Source of the DNA: Adiantum capillus-veneris
Taxonomy: Eukaryota > Streptophyta > Polypodiopsida > Polypodiales > Pteridaceae
Assembly: GCA_014529385.2 (NCBI GenBank)
Contig: CM043947.1
Location: 99,732,036-99,796,035, forward strand
DNA length: 64,000 nt
Direction: 5' to 3'
The translations under genes were made by a program, and so were the position numbers. The notes under the pieces are model-generated. The model was not told the DNA's origin, did not search any database, and saw only the letters and a list, made by a program, of their open reading frames with translations. Position 1 is the first letter of the stretch. The number at the start of each line of letters is the position of its first letter. Positions 48,765 to 59,489 of this stretch are shown one piece after another.

Positions 48765-48949
48765 GGAAGCTCTAGGAGGGTCTTGGCGGTTGTTCTTTTG
48801 GGGACAAGCGCGGTACGCATGCCCTTGTTCGCCGCACTTGAAACACCGGTTATCCTTGCGATAACGCTCAAGCTCTTCAGGAGAGAGTTTGTTCTTACCT
48901 TTGTAAACTCCCTTCTCTTTAGCTTTGTTGGAGTTGCCCTTAGGAGACT

Positions 48950-50292
48950 TTTAAAAATTTTCCTTCCCCTTAGGCTCATTGGAACCCTTGTTTTCCATGG
49001 GCTTATTATTTCTTTTAGCCCCTATTTGGAAAATGATTCGAGAGGCCACCATAGTATGGTGTATTACCGCAGATATGGGACGTGGCCTTTGGGAGTTGAC
49101 ATACTCCGCCATTTCTTTGGTTAAGCCCGCACAAAATTGTTGCTTTTGCTCTCCAAAATCCAAATTTTTAAAGACAGTGGCTTTGAGTTGTAGGTCCCAA
49201 AACTTGTCTACATATTTGTGGATGGATTCATTGGGAGAGAGCTTTAAGCTTCGCCATTCGGTGAGTACTTTGTCTTTGGCATCGGTGGCCAAAAAGTGCT
49301 TCATAATGGAAGCTCTTAAATCTTTCCATGTTTGTGGGGCTTCACCATTGGCTCGTAGGCTAGACCACCATTGCTTGGCGGACTTTTGAAAGTGCATAGC
49401 TACATGACATAGCTTAGAGGACTCGGTGAAGCCCTCATCTCCAAACGCCGCATCAAATTGCTGGATAAAGGCCAAGACTTTGTCCGTAGCACCAAAGGTA
49501 CCATCATAGGTAAGGAAAGAGATGCTCTTCCATCCCTCTTTGAACTTCTTCAGCTTGGATGAACTCTTCCATACGGCATAGGATTTCTTATGGCCTCTTC
49601 TTTTTGATGTTTCAAAGGTTGCACCATCACTTTCTTCAGAAGGTGAAGAATTTGAAGAAGGTGGAGAAGAGGGTGACCTCTTTCTCGCCTTTTTCTTGTC
49701 TTGATCTTCGTTGTCTTCACCATCACTTTCATAAGAGGAAGAGGATGAAGAAGATGGAGAAGAGGGTGTCCTCTTTCTCGCCTTTTTCTTCTCTTGCTTT
49801 TTATCATCCCTCTTTGAATTATGGCATGGAGAAGAGTGTGATGGTCTTCTCCGCTTTGGTGGTGATGGAGAGCGTTTAGCCCGCCGTCTTCGTGGAGCCA
49901 TCTCCGCCGAGGTGGCGGGAGACTCACTTCTTTCTCGTTCCTTCGGTGGAGGCTCTTGAGTTCTCCTTTGGGAAGGAGATGCATCATCAAGAAGTAAATT
50001 CTTGAGCCCTTCGTACGGATTCTCTTCTTCTTCCCGAATCGGAGAGAGACCTCTTTTGGTAGTCTCACAAGGAGGCTTCCAAGGTGTTCTCTCGTCATGT
50101 TGATGAGCTTGGAGAATCCCGTGAGCACGGAGCTGCCGTTGCACTTCGCTTTGGAGAGATGGATTGCCCATGGCTTGTTGAAGCCTAGAAACAAGATAGT
50201 TAACAAGCATTGAAGCATCATTAGTAGCTTGCTCATGAGCAAAATCAAAGTCATCAACATTGATTTCACTCTCTTTACTATTGTCAGCCATT
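48950..50292 (-). pseudogene. gag: E6 gag, ended by one nonsense codon
   Basis: Starts at the ATG of MADNSKESEINVDDFDF (50,292). It runs through the RKRTPSSP blocks and the Gag domain (KQWWSSL, NESIHKYVDKFWDLQL) to GKENF and a TAA at about 48,951. E3 has a sense codon (CAA) there. Beyond the stop the same frame continues through the zinc knuckle (CFKCGEQGHAYRACPQ, about 48,849-48,805) into pol. Gag and Pol were therefore one frame. Confidence 0.9.
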
Positions 50293-50694
50293 CTAACAAC
50301 TTTTAGTGTAAACTTTTTAGGTGTACTTTGGCACTTCAAGCCATAGTTTCTACTCCTCTTTACCCCTTCAGAAAAAGCACTCAAGCTACTGTACCCGTGG
50401 CTCGAATACCATTAATTGCAAGGAATAGAAGAGAGGGTCTTTCGACACAAAAACAACACCGGCTCCTGTCAAGCTTCTAATAGATCAATAGTGGTAAAGC
50501 CGTAGGCAAGCCCCGTAGGACTCCACTATTAAGACCATAGCTCTTGACGGTGATGCCCCGTTAACTCCACGAAGGCAAGCGCACTGCAAGGCTGAAAAAT
50601 CCCTATTCTACTTACTCACAGGAAATTAATAATACCAACCATTTATAGCTAGCTTGAGGACCTCCCTTCTTGAGCAAGAAAAGAGAAACCTTGT

Positions 50695-50707
50695 GCTCTG
50701 ATACCAA
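50695..50707 (-). other. E6 primer-binding site
   Basis: The minus strand reads TTGGTATCAGAGC directly inside the 5' LTR, the tRNA-iMet type as in E3. Confidence 0.92.
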
Positions 50708-52092
50708 TGTAACATTTAATGGACTAAAAAATTATGTGTAGCGGAAATTAGCATGAACATAGTGGGCATTTCATTAGAATAGATTCCTAATGAGAATTAC
50801 AAGAGTGCTTGGGTGGAGAGAGCAACAAAAAGCATAACACCTAGTGAGATAGCATCAACAATACTTTCAAAAGAGAGAGAAATTAAGCTATTGACAATAG
50901 TTGAGGACCGGATTTGCATGGAGCCGGTCCCCCCTCCAAAAGGCTTTTTATTATGGTTTCTCCCATCAAGAGAGACATTGTACAATACAATTCTTTGTGT
51001 TCCTTCAAGACTATCTAGTGCAATGAAGATGAAAGCTTCATGCACTAAGCAAAACACTTAGTAAACAAAACTTTAATTATCCCCGTTCTCAAACCCAAGA
51101 CCTCACACACCTTCGAAGATGGTGAGAGCTAGCAAGGTATGAGAGTAGATTGAGAGGAAGAAGGAGTATCTTACGAGAAAGATGTACATCTCCTCACATA
51201 ATCACTCATATTAGCATAGCTTTAGCTTAGTAATTAGCTTGGTAGAGGAGATGAGCATGCATTGAAGCTTGGATCTTGGTTGGATTTGCATCCACAAGCC
51301 AAGAGTGTGTCGATGAGCATGCATTGAAGCTTGGATCTTGGTTGGATTTGCATCTTGGCTTGTGGATTTGCATCCACAAGCCAAGAGTGTGTCGATGTAG
51401 GCTTCTATCTCACAAGCTTGGAGTAGGTGATGAGCTCTCCATTAAAGCTTGGAAAGATATAGTCTTCTCTTTCTTCACACATGAGATTGTGTGAGTGTGT
51501 GTGTGATAATGCCTTGCAAAAATCAGCCCCCTCTCTCTCTTGGGCGAGCCCTCTTGCTATTTGCTCTTGCTCCAGCCTTATTGGCCCTCCCCAAGTCAAG
51601 CCAATGACCATTAAGCAGCATAAGTGATAGCCTTCTGACATGTGTCCCCCTTTCCCCTTTTGTGAGAGATTTAGGTAATTTAATTGTGTAAAGGGAGCCT
51701 GTGTGTGTGTGTGACTTTCTCTCTCATCCCCTAGAAGAAGGGCTTGCCCCCTCCCATGTAGGGATATGCAAAGACTTTTTAGTTACACACAAAGCATCCA
51801 ATTTCCCCTAGGGTTGACCTTTGGACACAACCTTTGAATTGTGGAACCTTAGCATTTTGGAAGTCTTAATGGGCTGAACCTTAGGGTCTTTTTAGCCCAT
51901 TGTTTCACATGGCTCTTTTGGAGATGGCCCCCCCTTTGGATCCCTATTTTCCCTGCTTTGGATCCCTACTGTGGCCGGTCTGCTAGCTTAACCAATATTC
52001 TAGCTTTTTCTCCCCTGGCACTTCCCCACATTAAATGATCAGTTTAATATGAGAAAATCATTTAGGAGAATTAGATATTGATTATTATGACA
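50708..52092 (-). repeat. E6 5' LTR (1,385 bp, rearranged)
   Basis: Related to 35,723-37,387. It lacks about 280 bp after gtaatttaatt (about 51,683). It has a local duplication at about 51,310-51,393 (gcatgcattgaagcttgg ... ccacaagcc repeated). It ends ATTATGACA at 52,092. Confidence 0.92.
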
Positions 52093-52117
52093 TAAAATCT
52101 CTTGGGTTGGTGATCCC

Positions 52118-52396
52118 TCATAGACGCATGTGTCCAAACATGAAGACATGTTGAATGATTGCCACCATACCCTTGTTTCTTACTAGCTTGAAGCCTATTA
52201 GTCTTCCCTTCCAACGGAGATCAACAATTGTTCTTTCCCGAACACGATGGGGACCGATTGCAGAAGGTTGCATGTAGACCCACGCACCTTCTTGAAAAAC
52301 CTGAGGTTCCCATTGCTGCTCCTCATTCTTCGAGTTGTGGAGAACCATACTTTGAATGATGGGTTTGGGGCGTCTATTTTGACCATTGTTTGCCAT
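52118..52396 (-). CDS. Unknown minus-strand gene, first exon
   Basis: ATG at 52,396. The frame reads MANNGQNRRPKP, then EPQVFQEGAWVYMQPSA, then GRLIGFKLVRNKGMVAIIQH and VFMFGHM. A GT at ATGC|GTCTATG would join in frame to the exon beginning at 35,624 (giving ...GHM-H-VFPSS). The donor is weak, so this is an inference. Its leader carries the 65-bp repeats at 52,409-52,660. No domain recognised. It probably belongs to the TIR element, split by E6. Confidence 0.45.
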   Translation of the reverse strand: MANNGQNRRPKPIIQSMVLHNSKNEEQQWEPQVFQEGAWVYMQPSAIGPHRVRERTIVDLRWKGRLIGFKLVRNKGMVAIIQHVFMFGHMRL

Positions 52397-52408
52397 GGAT
52401 GCTTAAGT

Positions 52409-52660
52409 GGGAGCTTGAAATTGCAATGGAGAGTTTGGGGAAGGAGGAGGGAGACAGAGTTTAGAGAGAGAGTGTGAGCTTAAAGTTGCAATGGAGAGCT
52501 CCTTCCTGAGAAAGAGTTTAGAGAGAGAGTGGGAGCTTAAAGTTGCAATGGAGAGCTTGAGGAAGGAGGAGGGAGACAGATTTTAGCGAGAGAGTGGGAG
52601 CTTAAAGTTGCAATGGAGAGCTTGAAGAAGGAGGAAGGTGTAAGAGTTTAGAGAGAGAGT
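52409..52660. repeat. Four 57-65-bp tandem repeats next to the minus-strand start codon
   Basis: Units are 52,409-52,473, 52,474-52,530, 52,531-52,595 and 52,596-52,660. They share gggagcttaaagttgcaatggagagc ... tttagagagagagt, and the second unit is 8 bp shorter. They begin 13 bp upstream of the start codon at 52,396, so they form the leader or promoter of that gene. Confidence 0.9.
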
Positions 52661-52849
52661 GAGAGATTTGTGTTATGGAAAGGGGCTATGGAGGAAGGGA
52701 GTCTTGGGAAAAAGGTTCTAGAGTGAGAAAATGACTTTTTGATCATAGGGTAGGTTTGGGGGGAGTTTTGGATGGAATATTTTAAATTTTTTTTTTGAAA
52801 ATTTTGAAATTTTAGGGTTTTTGCAAAAACGTATCAGTGGACCCACCAC

Positions 52850-52850
<1 letters not shown>

Positions 52851-52884
<34 letters not shown>

Positions 52885-52935
52885 CCCTTTTTCCCCCTCC
52901 CTCTTTTACCCATCCACCTCCCTCTAGGATACAAA
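52851..52935. repeat. 31-C homopolymer and pyrimidine tract near the right TIR
   Basis: C runs from 52,851 to 52,881, followed by CCCCC/TTTTT/CCCTCCC blocks. The complementary strand is G-rich and could form a quadruplex. It mirrors the purine tract near the left TIR. Confidence 0.85.
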
Positions 52936-53035
52936 GCAATAAATGAGTGGACAACCCTATTATTCTCTCTACTTTCTTAGGTTCTAGATCTATATACATT
53001 GCTCTCTTCCTATTAGCTGGAGCCTAATTAACCTT

Positions 53036-53076
53036 AATCCTATATGGCCCAAGGAGAGTCCACATTTTTCCTAATG
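53036..53076 (-). repeat. Right terminal inverted repeat
   Basis: The reverse complement begins CATTAGGAAAAATGTGGAC and continues through GGGCCATATAGGATT, matching 30,141-30,182 as described there. The E9 LTR resumes at 53,077. Confidence 0.65.
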
Positions 53077-53605
53077 ATGTTGGTACCTCTAATCAAGTTC
53101 ACCTTTTATTTTCTCAAAGTATTCTCATAAAAATGCTCACTACAGCTTTCTTAATTCCACTATTCTTAATTCCACTACTCTCAATGTTCATAGTCCATTT
53201 CCATTACATTGGTACTAGAGCTATTGGTTTCTCTTTACTTTCTTAAGAAGAGAGATCCTTAAGTTTTCCATGAAAGGTTGGACATGTTCATTGCAAGAGG
53301 TTAAGTGGAATATGTATCTATTATCTTGGTTGAAAAGGACTTAGTTCAAGGTACACCATTGGGAACAATAGACTTAATAATGGAGTCTCTCAGGGCTTGC
53401 CTTTGGCTTAACCATTATTGAGCTACTAGCAAGCTCAACAAGAACCATAATCAACCGGGAAATGTTAGACCCTCTCCACTACTCTTTGCAATCAATAGTC
53501 TCTAAACCATGGGTGTGGCTACTTGAGAGCTAATTTTCAAAGGTAAAGAAGAGTAGCAGCTAAGGTTTTTGAGGGTACCAAAGCACAAAGTAGCATATAT
53601 GTCAG
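53077..53605 (+). repeat. E9 LTR end, primer site and leader fragment
   Basis: The LTR ends ttaca at 53,208. TTGGTACTAGAGC (53,209-53,221) is a slightly changed tRNA-iMet site. The following 380 bp align with the E3 leader (9,700-10,090): gcttgcctttggcttaaccattattgagct, gaccctctcc, ggtaaagaagagtagca. Coding sequence of E9 is absent; the element is cut off at about 53,605. Confidence 0.75.
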
Positions 53606-53799
53606 AACAAGGATCCTAAGAATGTCAGGACAAGGATCCTAAGCCTAGGGGGCCAGGGACCTGAGCCAGGGGCTCGGATTGGACCAGTGTGGACTGGGGA
53701 TCCATATGATGGCTAGGGCTAGGAGCCGGTCTATACATAGGGTGGTAGGGCGGTGGATCCGAGATTACAGTCTCCTAGGCCTTTCACTGGTATCAGAGC
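53600..53799 (+). repeat. Short LTR-like unit with tRNA-iMet primer site
   Basis: A candidate 187-bp LTR runs TGTCAGAACAAGG to CCTTTCA (53,600-53,786). It is followed after one base by TGGTATCAGAGC (53,788-53,799). It contains a tandem atgtcagRacaaggatcctaag. A small frame, MAEGRRKSWCYCMLGKK, starts at 53,817. The size suits a TRIM or the 5' end of a Copia-like element. No second LTR found. Confidence 0.45.
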
Positions 53800-53875
53800 T
53801 TAGGGTAGCTGCACCTATGGCGGAGGGAAGGAGGAAGTCGTGGTGTTATTGCATGCTTGGCAAGAAGAGGCATGT

Positions 53876-53878
<3 letters not shown>

Positions 53879-53942
<64 letters not shown>
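53879..53942. repeat. (TC)n microsatellite
   Basis: About 64 bp of TC repeats. It creates long artificial Ser-Leu and Arg-Glu frames on the two strands. Confidence 0.95.
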
Positions 53943-53944
<2 letters not shown>

Positions 53945-53949
53945 CCTCT

Positions 53950-56900
53950 CCTAAGCTGTGGCTATGGCGGACTGTTTGGGTGTCGAGACGAGCGCGGGAA
54001 GCAACCCTAGAATACAAGGGAGGTCCAAATTCGAGCTGCATGAAATTGGGTCACATTTGTCTCTCTGGGTTCACTCTGTGCAAAGGATGACAACTCGTCA
54101 CATGGCCATGGCGTGAAAAGCCCTGCAGCGCCCGTCATCTTCTGGAGATTCTCTGTGCAGTCGGCCTGCCATGGCTGCATGAGGGATTTTGTATTTTTTG
54201 AGTTGGGCACCCTGTTTTGGGTCCCCTACTCTATTTTAAGCCTTTTTTCCCATGGTGGTAGCAGTCACAATAGTTGGAGCTGCATACAAGGAAGAGGCAA
54301 GGCATGCTAGCGGCGTTATGATCACGATCATAGTACAATTTGTAAAGCCTGCAAAAAACAGATTCAAAAAATTGCACCATGATTTTTTACGATAGCCATG
54401 CATGGCATTAGTTTGTTTGGAAATCTCGACAAGTACAAGGCCAATATCAACAAAGCAACGATGAAGCTCGATCCAAAACCTAGTTCTACCACATTGGGCA
54501 GGCAATCGTTGTTCGGGTTTGGAATACCGATCGGCTTGGGGATCAAGGGATATGCATATTGCCACAAATGTTGACGCCCACGACTAGGGTCCGTCAAGCG
54601 GTGAAATTTTTTGTCTAAGTCTAGCACGGTTAATGGCAAGGACCATGAGGAGTATCTATAGCTATGCGAGACATGAATGGCACGACACGCAAGGCTACCA
54701 ACAAACTCAAGGACATCCGAAAGCCTACCAATGCTAAAGCCATATCTTTTGATATAGAGCACTTTCGGTACGAAGGTATTGGCAAGGCAATGATATGATC
54801 GTTAGTATTCGAGCAAGGCTTTGACTTAAGATTGGACATGGTTTAAGGTTCAGGGATACTCGCAAACGCGGGCACTATGGCTAATACAACAAATTGCTCA
54901 AAGGCATTTAGCAAGTAAACAATAGGAGGTAAATAAAATATTTCAATAGTGTTTTGTTTTCCTCAAGAACATGTTGCATCAAGACACGAGAAAGGCTTGT
55001 GCGAATTGTGTTGCTATCAAATTTGCTTCCACGCATGGCTTATCAGTGGCATAAAAACCTTGCACGGTTGGATCATGCCGAGGGTTGTGTTTATCAAAGT
55101 TTGGTTGTCCAAAGACCAATGACTGGTTTGACCCACCAAAATCAAGCAAGGCTTGAGTAAGACATGATCTCGTTTCACAACAAGGCTTCTGTCCATGCCT
55201 GGCAAAGGTTAGGGCATGGTAGTGCTGGAGAATCTCATGGAGATCGGCACGGCTTGTTGCTAATCTTGATGAAGGAGGCAACAGGTGCTCGACACGACCA
55301 ACCATTAATGACCATTTTAAGAAGCTGTCAAGCAAATTGTTAGGGCTTGTTTTCTAGACATCACTGGAGCAAGGCTTTGTATCCATAATCAAGACAAGCA
55401 GGTACGAGGTACATATTTTGCAAGAAATTTTTATTGTTATGTTTTGTTTTTCAATACATTGTACAATTTGACAAGGTTGTTTATTTGTGACTGCTCGACA
55501 AGGTCGACTTTCTTTTACTATGACATTTGTCTATGAGCAAGAGTTTATGTAGCTTTGCGGCATGGTAGTATCCAAAGTGGGTCTACTGAGAAGTATCATG
55601 CAAAGACAAGATTCCCGCAATTGGACTATGCTATGAGCATACAAAACTGGCGCGGAAATTGGCAATATGATTGCATGTTATTTCATTACATACCAGACGG
55701 GCGTATATGATATATGAGGGTGCATATGATATATACAATAATTCTCTCTCGTGCAATAGATAGGGATATGAGCTGCATTTGAGCGATTTCTTCCTTGACA
55801 TCTCAAGACAACTGGTTACAGCAAGAAAACCAATTTCACATGAAGCACGGCTTCATCTTCATGCTAAGATACTGCCCATTGACTTGGCATCAAGGGCATT
55901 GGAACGCAAGTTTGGGAAACTAGTATGATCAAAAATTTGTTCCCATTTTAGGAGTAGTGACATCATGTTATGATGTATCACTACCAATGTAGAATGTGCA
56001 AGGCACTTATGGTTTTGGATCTCGCTCTTGAAACCGTCACAGTAGCCAAGAGATTACAACCCTTACATGCAAGGCATGTTAGCCAAGTGGACTGAACTCC
56101 AACACATCATGGATTACACTCCCGCTATAACACCAGAAACTTTGTCAAGAACAAGATAAGTTCTGGATTTTTTAACATGATTTTTTGGTTGCTGTCACTG
56201 CACAACTCCACCCTTTGGCCTTTCACTTGTTATTTCAATGAGAATGTGAAGCAAGGATTCACTTCAGGACATATTACATGATCACTTCCAACATTTGAAA
56301 TATGATTTTAGCATACTAATTGGGGAAAACTTGCCAAGATATCTATAGGTTTATACATTCCACTAGGGTGTATATGATACATATGCTAACTCACTTGAGT
56401 AGTACATATGGCTATGAGCCAGATTCGAGTGTATTACCAGAAACTTGCTACAAATGGGTGACAAGGTTAGTAAATATCAAGTTATGTTTGTTTTGTCTAC
56501 TTTTCACTTTGCAAAAGATCTCTTTGCCTTGCAAAGCAAAGTGCTTGGGAAGACTCGATACAAAGCCGCTGGAGAGGTGGAATGGGAAACACACCGACAC
56601 ACAAACAGCTGCCCCTATATAGCTCAAGGTATTCACAACACCCCTTTCCTCTCAAAAGCTTCTCAAAAGAGATAATTTTCACTAGCAAGGCCTCGGCTGC
56701 ACTCCACCGAATGCACCTAGCGCTAACAAGATCACCTACCCACATGCACACACCACTGTGACTGATATCGACCCTCTCAATCCATGCGACTCCTCTTACT
56801 TACTCTCTCTGGGCACACACATACGTCATCGATTCGGCGGGCATACACTTCCACACTGCTGACACTACACGACAAGAACGAGAGCCAGAGAAAGAGAAAA

Positions 56901-57400
56901 GGGAAAGGGGAAATCAAAACCACACATGGCAAAAAGATGGGTGCAATCCCGGGGAGGTCACCTAAGAAAAATGTAACCTATCACGTGAATTCAACATAAG
57001 GGTATTTGAAGTTCTTGAAACTTAAAAAAATATATATACAGAAGGACATTATTTTTTCACATTTGAGAAAAAAATATAGATTTTAAAAGAAAAGGGTACA
57101 TTATATTCCTAGCAAAATTCACAGATATGGGGCATTAGGAAATTTTGGAGGTCATTTGGAGTCCGTTCTAAGAAAAATAGAATTTTGAATTTCTTTCTCT
57201 AGAAAATAGGTGTGGTAAAAGCAATTGTAAACTTGGAATAACCATTCAAAAAGTGCACTTACAACTAGATTCTTACCACAACGTCATAATGGCTGTGATG
57301 ATTGGAGATAAATCATTTTTAGTTTCATTTAATGAACATCCTAGAATTGGAGGGTGTTTGCGGGTCGCCGCGACGGACGTCCATAGCATAGCTCTCAAGC
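53950..57400. other. Long stretch without recognised genes
   Basis: Frames up to about 130 codons exist (for example minus strand 54,364-54,762) but show no domain or partner copy. The words caaggc and gcaaggct recur many times between 54,290 and 55,390. Near 56,780-57,000 there are short CA- and AG-rich runs. Confidence 0.5.
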
Positions 57401-57409
57401 ATCAACATA

Positions 57410-58294
57410 AAACTATCGATATAGGGGAAGCGACTCGGATGAGGCATGGAAACTCACTAGGGTGTCAATCCTAATGAAGTGAACTCGAAGAGATGCAATC
57501 GCTAACTCTACAAGCAAATCAAACGCATTAAAGCCAAGTAATCTGCCTATGTCCTTCTACACAGCTCTACAGTCATCATGCCCGTTCACCATGCAAATCA
57601 TATCGATATCGCACGAAACTTGAAGGGAAGCTACAAGGGACTATCACGAACATATCCTATCACTGTCACAACATTCTGGAGAGGTACAATGATCGCGATC
57701 ATTCGTCCCACAGTACGCAAAAAATAGTAAACGAATGATCCTAAAGGGTCGTTTTTAGGTCCCTAAAGCCTCTCATAGGGTCAAAACAACATAAAATATG
57801 CATATAAACACTCAAAACAGTGATTTAAGGCCTACACATATGCGTCTGAAACCTTCACCGAATCTTGAATGCTTACACTTGAATGCAAGAGCAGAGTAAT
57901 AGGAACACAATGCAAGAAACAAAACTGAATTTGGATTACCGTAGCCATAGAAGCGATGATTACAAGTTGGAGCAAAGAGGTAGCTCTCTGTGCGTAACAC
58001 AATAGTCCCTCATCTTCAAAAAATGATCTCCCCTTTCCCACTAACCTTAGTGTATTATATACCTAGGGCTTTCTAAAGTGGCCGACGGCCAACTTCTCAT
58101 GGACCTTTACATACATCATTGGAAAAATTACATCTTTGACTCAGACTTGACATAGGCGATTGTCATTAGACTTTTACAGGGTTTGATGTATTAAAAATCG
58201 GAAAAATAATGTGACCACATCAAAACTTTGGCCGGATGACCCAACGGGCGCCTTGGCTAGGTGGGCACTTGTATGCTGTTATCACCTCCAAACA
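57410..58294 (-). repeat. E11 3' LTR (about 0.88 kb)
   Basis: The minus strand begins TGTTTGGAGGTGATAAC at 58,294, directly after a purine tract (58,295-58,307). It aligns with the E5 LTR, including the TATA-like region (tatatacctaggg, inverted), the tgcgtctg block and the final gactcggatg block. The lower boundary is approximate. Confidence 0.6.
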
Positions 58295-58434
58295 CTCCCC
58301 CCTTCCTAGCTCGTGTCGTCCCTTGACACGACCTTGTGCAGTCTTGTCATAGGGTTGTCTTTAGCTTTGTCTTCATCTTGGGAAGCCCGTTGTCGTTGAT
58401 GACGCTCCCCCCTTACTTGAGTGATGCATAGCTG

Positions 58435-59173
58435 TCATGTTGTTGATACATGATTTGAGCTTTGATTATCGAGGCAACGTTGCTTCTTGTTGTGCATTCG
58501 CCTCTTGGTTGTCAATCTTAGCTGCCGTAAAGATGGATGTTGAAGTGTTTGATCGTGTGGAACTGATCCTCCTTGTGGCGTGGACTTTATGTTAGATATG
58601 CAATAGGTCACCCATGTTGAAGCACTGTGTGAGATATTTTTGATTGTTGTGGATAGCTCGCTTGCTAAATTTTTCATTGCTTGATGTTGTAGGCCATTCT
58701 TTGACTTGCCATTGTTGGATGGAGCTTGGTTGTCAACCTTGAAGATAAAAGATGCTCTTGATAAGCATATGGAGACCTGCTGTTTTTGCTCCAAGTTGTT
58801 GTTGATTGATTTGGGCAACCCTTTCCTTATTGTTGAAACTTGATGTAGAAGGAATATATACAAGAAGTTGATGATGAGGTCTAGATTAGGGTCTTAAAAC
58901 CTGGATGACCAAAGGGAAAAAACCTGGTGGGAAAAAATTGCCTTTGGTATACGCTCTTATTGTGGTTGAACACTTGGAAGTTGAGTACCTATTCATGCAA
59001 GGTGAGTGCTTGGGAGAAATAAAGTAAGAGTGTGTAATGCAAGTGCCAATTATGGGACACTCTATATGCTTATGAGAAGTTTTCAAAAAAAAAAAGCATG
59101 TAGTGTAAAAGATGGAGTTGATGGGTGCTTCAAGGAACAAATGTAGCACATGTGACATCAAAGGACGCCTCAA
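58435..59173 (-). pseudogene. E11: C-terminal conserved segments
   Basis: The minus-strand frames SHKHIECPI (59,173-58,886) and VSICLSRASFIFK (58,863-58,435) match E5 24,610-24,730 and 24,887-25,126. They lie in frames different from the main E11 frame, so shifts or a separate product are needed. No known domain. Confidence 0.45.
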
Positions 59174-59489
59174 TAGCTTTCATGTTTCCAAGAAGGGTTT
59201 TCGATGTAGAAGCTTCTCCACTCATTCCTCACTATGCGTAGTGCGTGAGTGTCTTTTGGACTCTCTTCTTCACTTTACCAAACTTAAAATACATAGACTT
59301 GGACTCTTATGCTCACCTATACCAGCATGAGCGACACAACATAAATATGCTCAACTCCTCCACCTTGAGCAGTACCTAGAATAACTAAGACTCTTAGACC
59401 ACAGAGAATATTACTTGAAGCTTTGGGACTAATGCCTTGCTCATTTAGTGGCTCAGCTGCCCGACTCTTGACTTTTATGCCATGTATTT

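Larger units (their letters stand above)
30141..53076 (+). mobile_element. Candidate TIR DNA transposon carrying a histone H3-like gene
   Basis: The two ends are inverted imperfect copies: 30,141-30,182 and the reverse complement of 53,036-53,076. Both start CATTAG, then an A-run, GGAC, CTTG/CCTTG, GGCCAT and GGATT. The segment sits inside the E9 LTR, which resumes on the far side. Subtracting E6 with E7 (35,723-52,092) leaves about 6.6 kb. It holds a transposase-like gene, an H3-like gene and a minus-strand gene. Subterminal regions are G-rich on the left (30,287-30,393) and C-rich on the right (52,851-52,935), that is, mirror-like. An exact target-site duplication was not found (taatggtta against atgttggta). 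Confidence 0.65.

Noticed and set aside
48723-49389. Plus-strand frames antisense to E6 gag
   Set aside because: Mirror frames of the coding strand, with matching shadows opposite E3 gag; not independent genes.
53793-54090. Ser-Leu and Arg-Glu rich frames around the TC tract
   Set aside because: Produced by translating a microsatellite.
54364-54762. 132-codon minus-strand frame
   Set aside because: No recognisable domain, no second copy, in a region of similar random frames.
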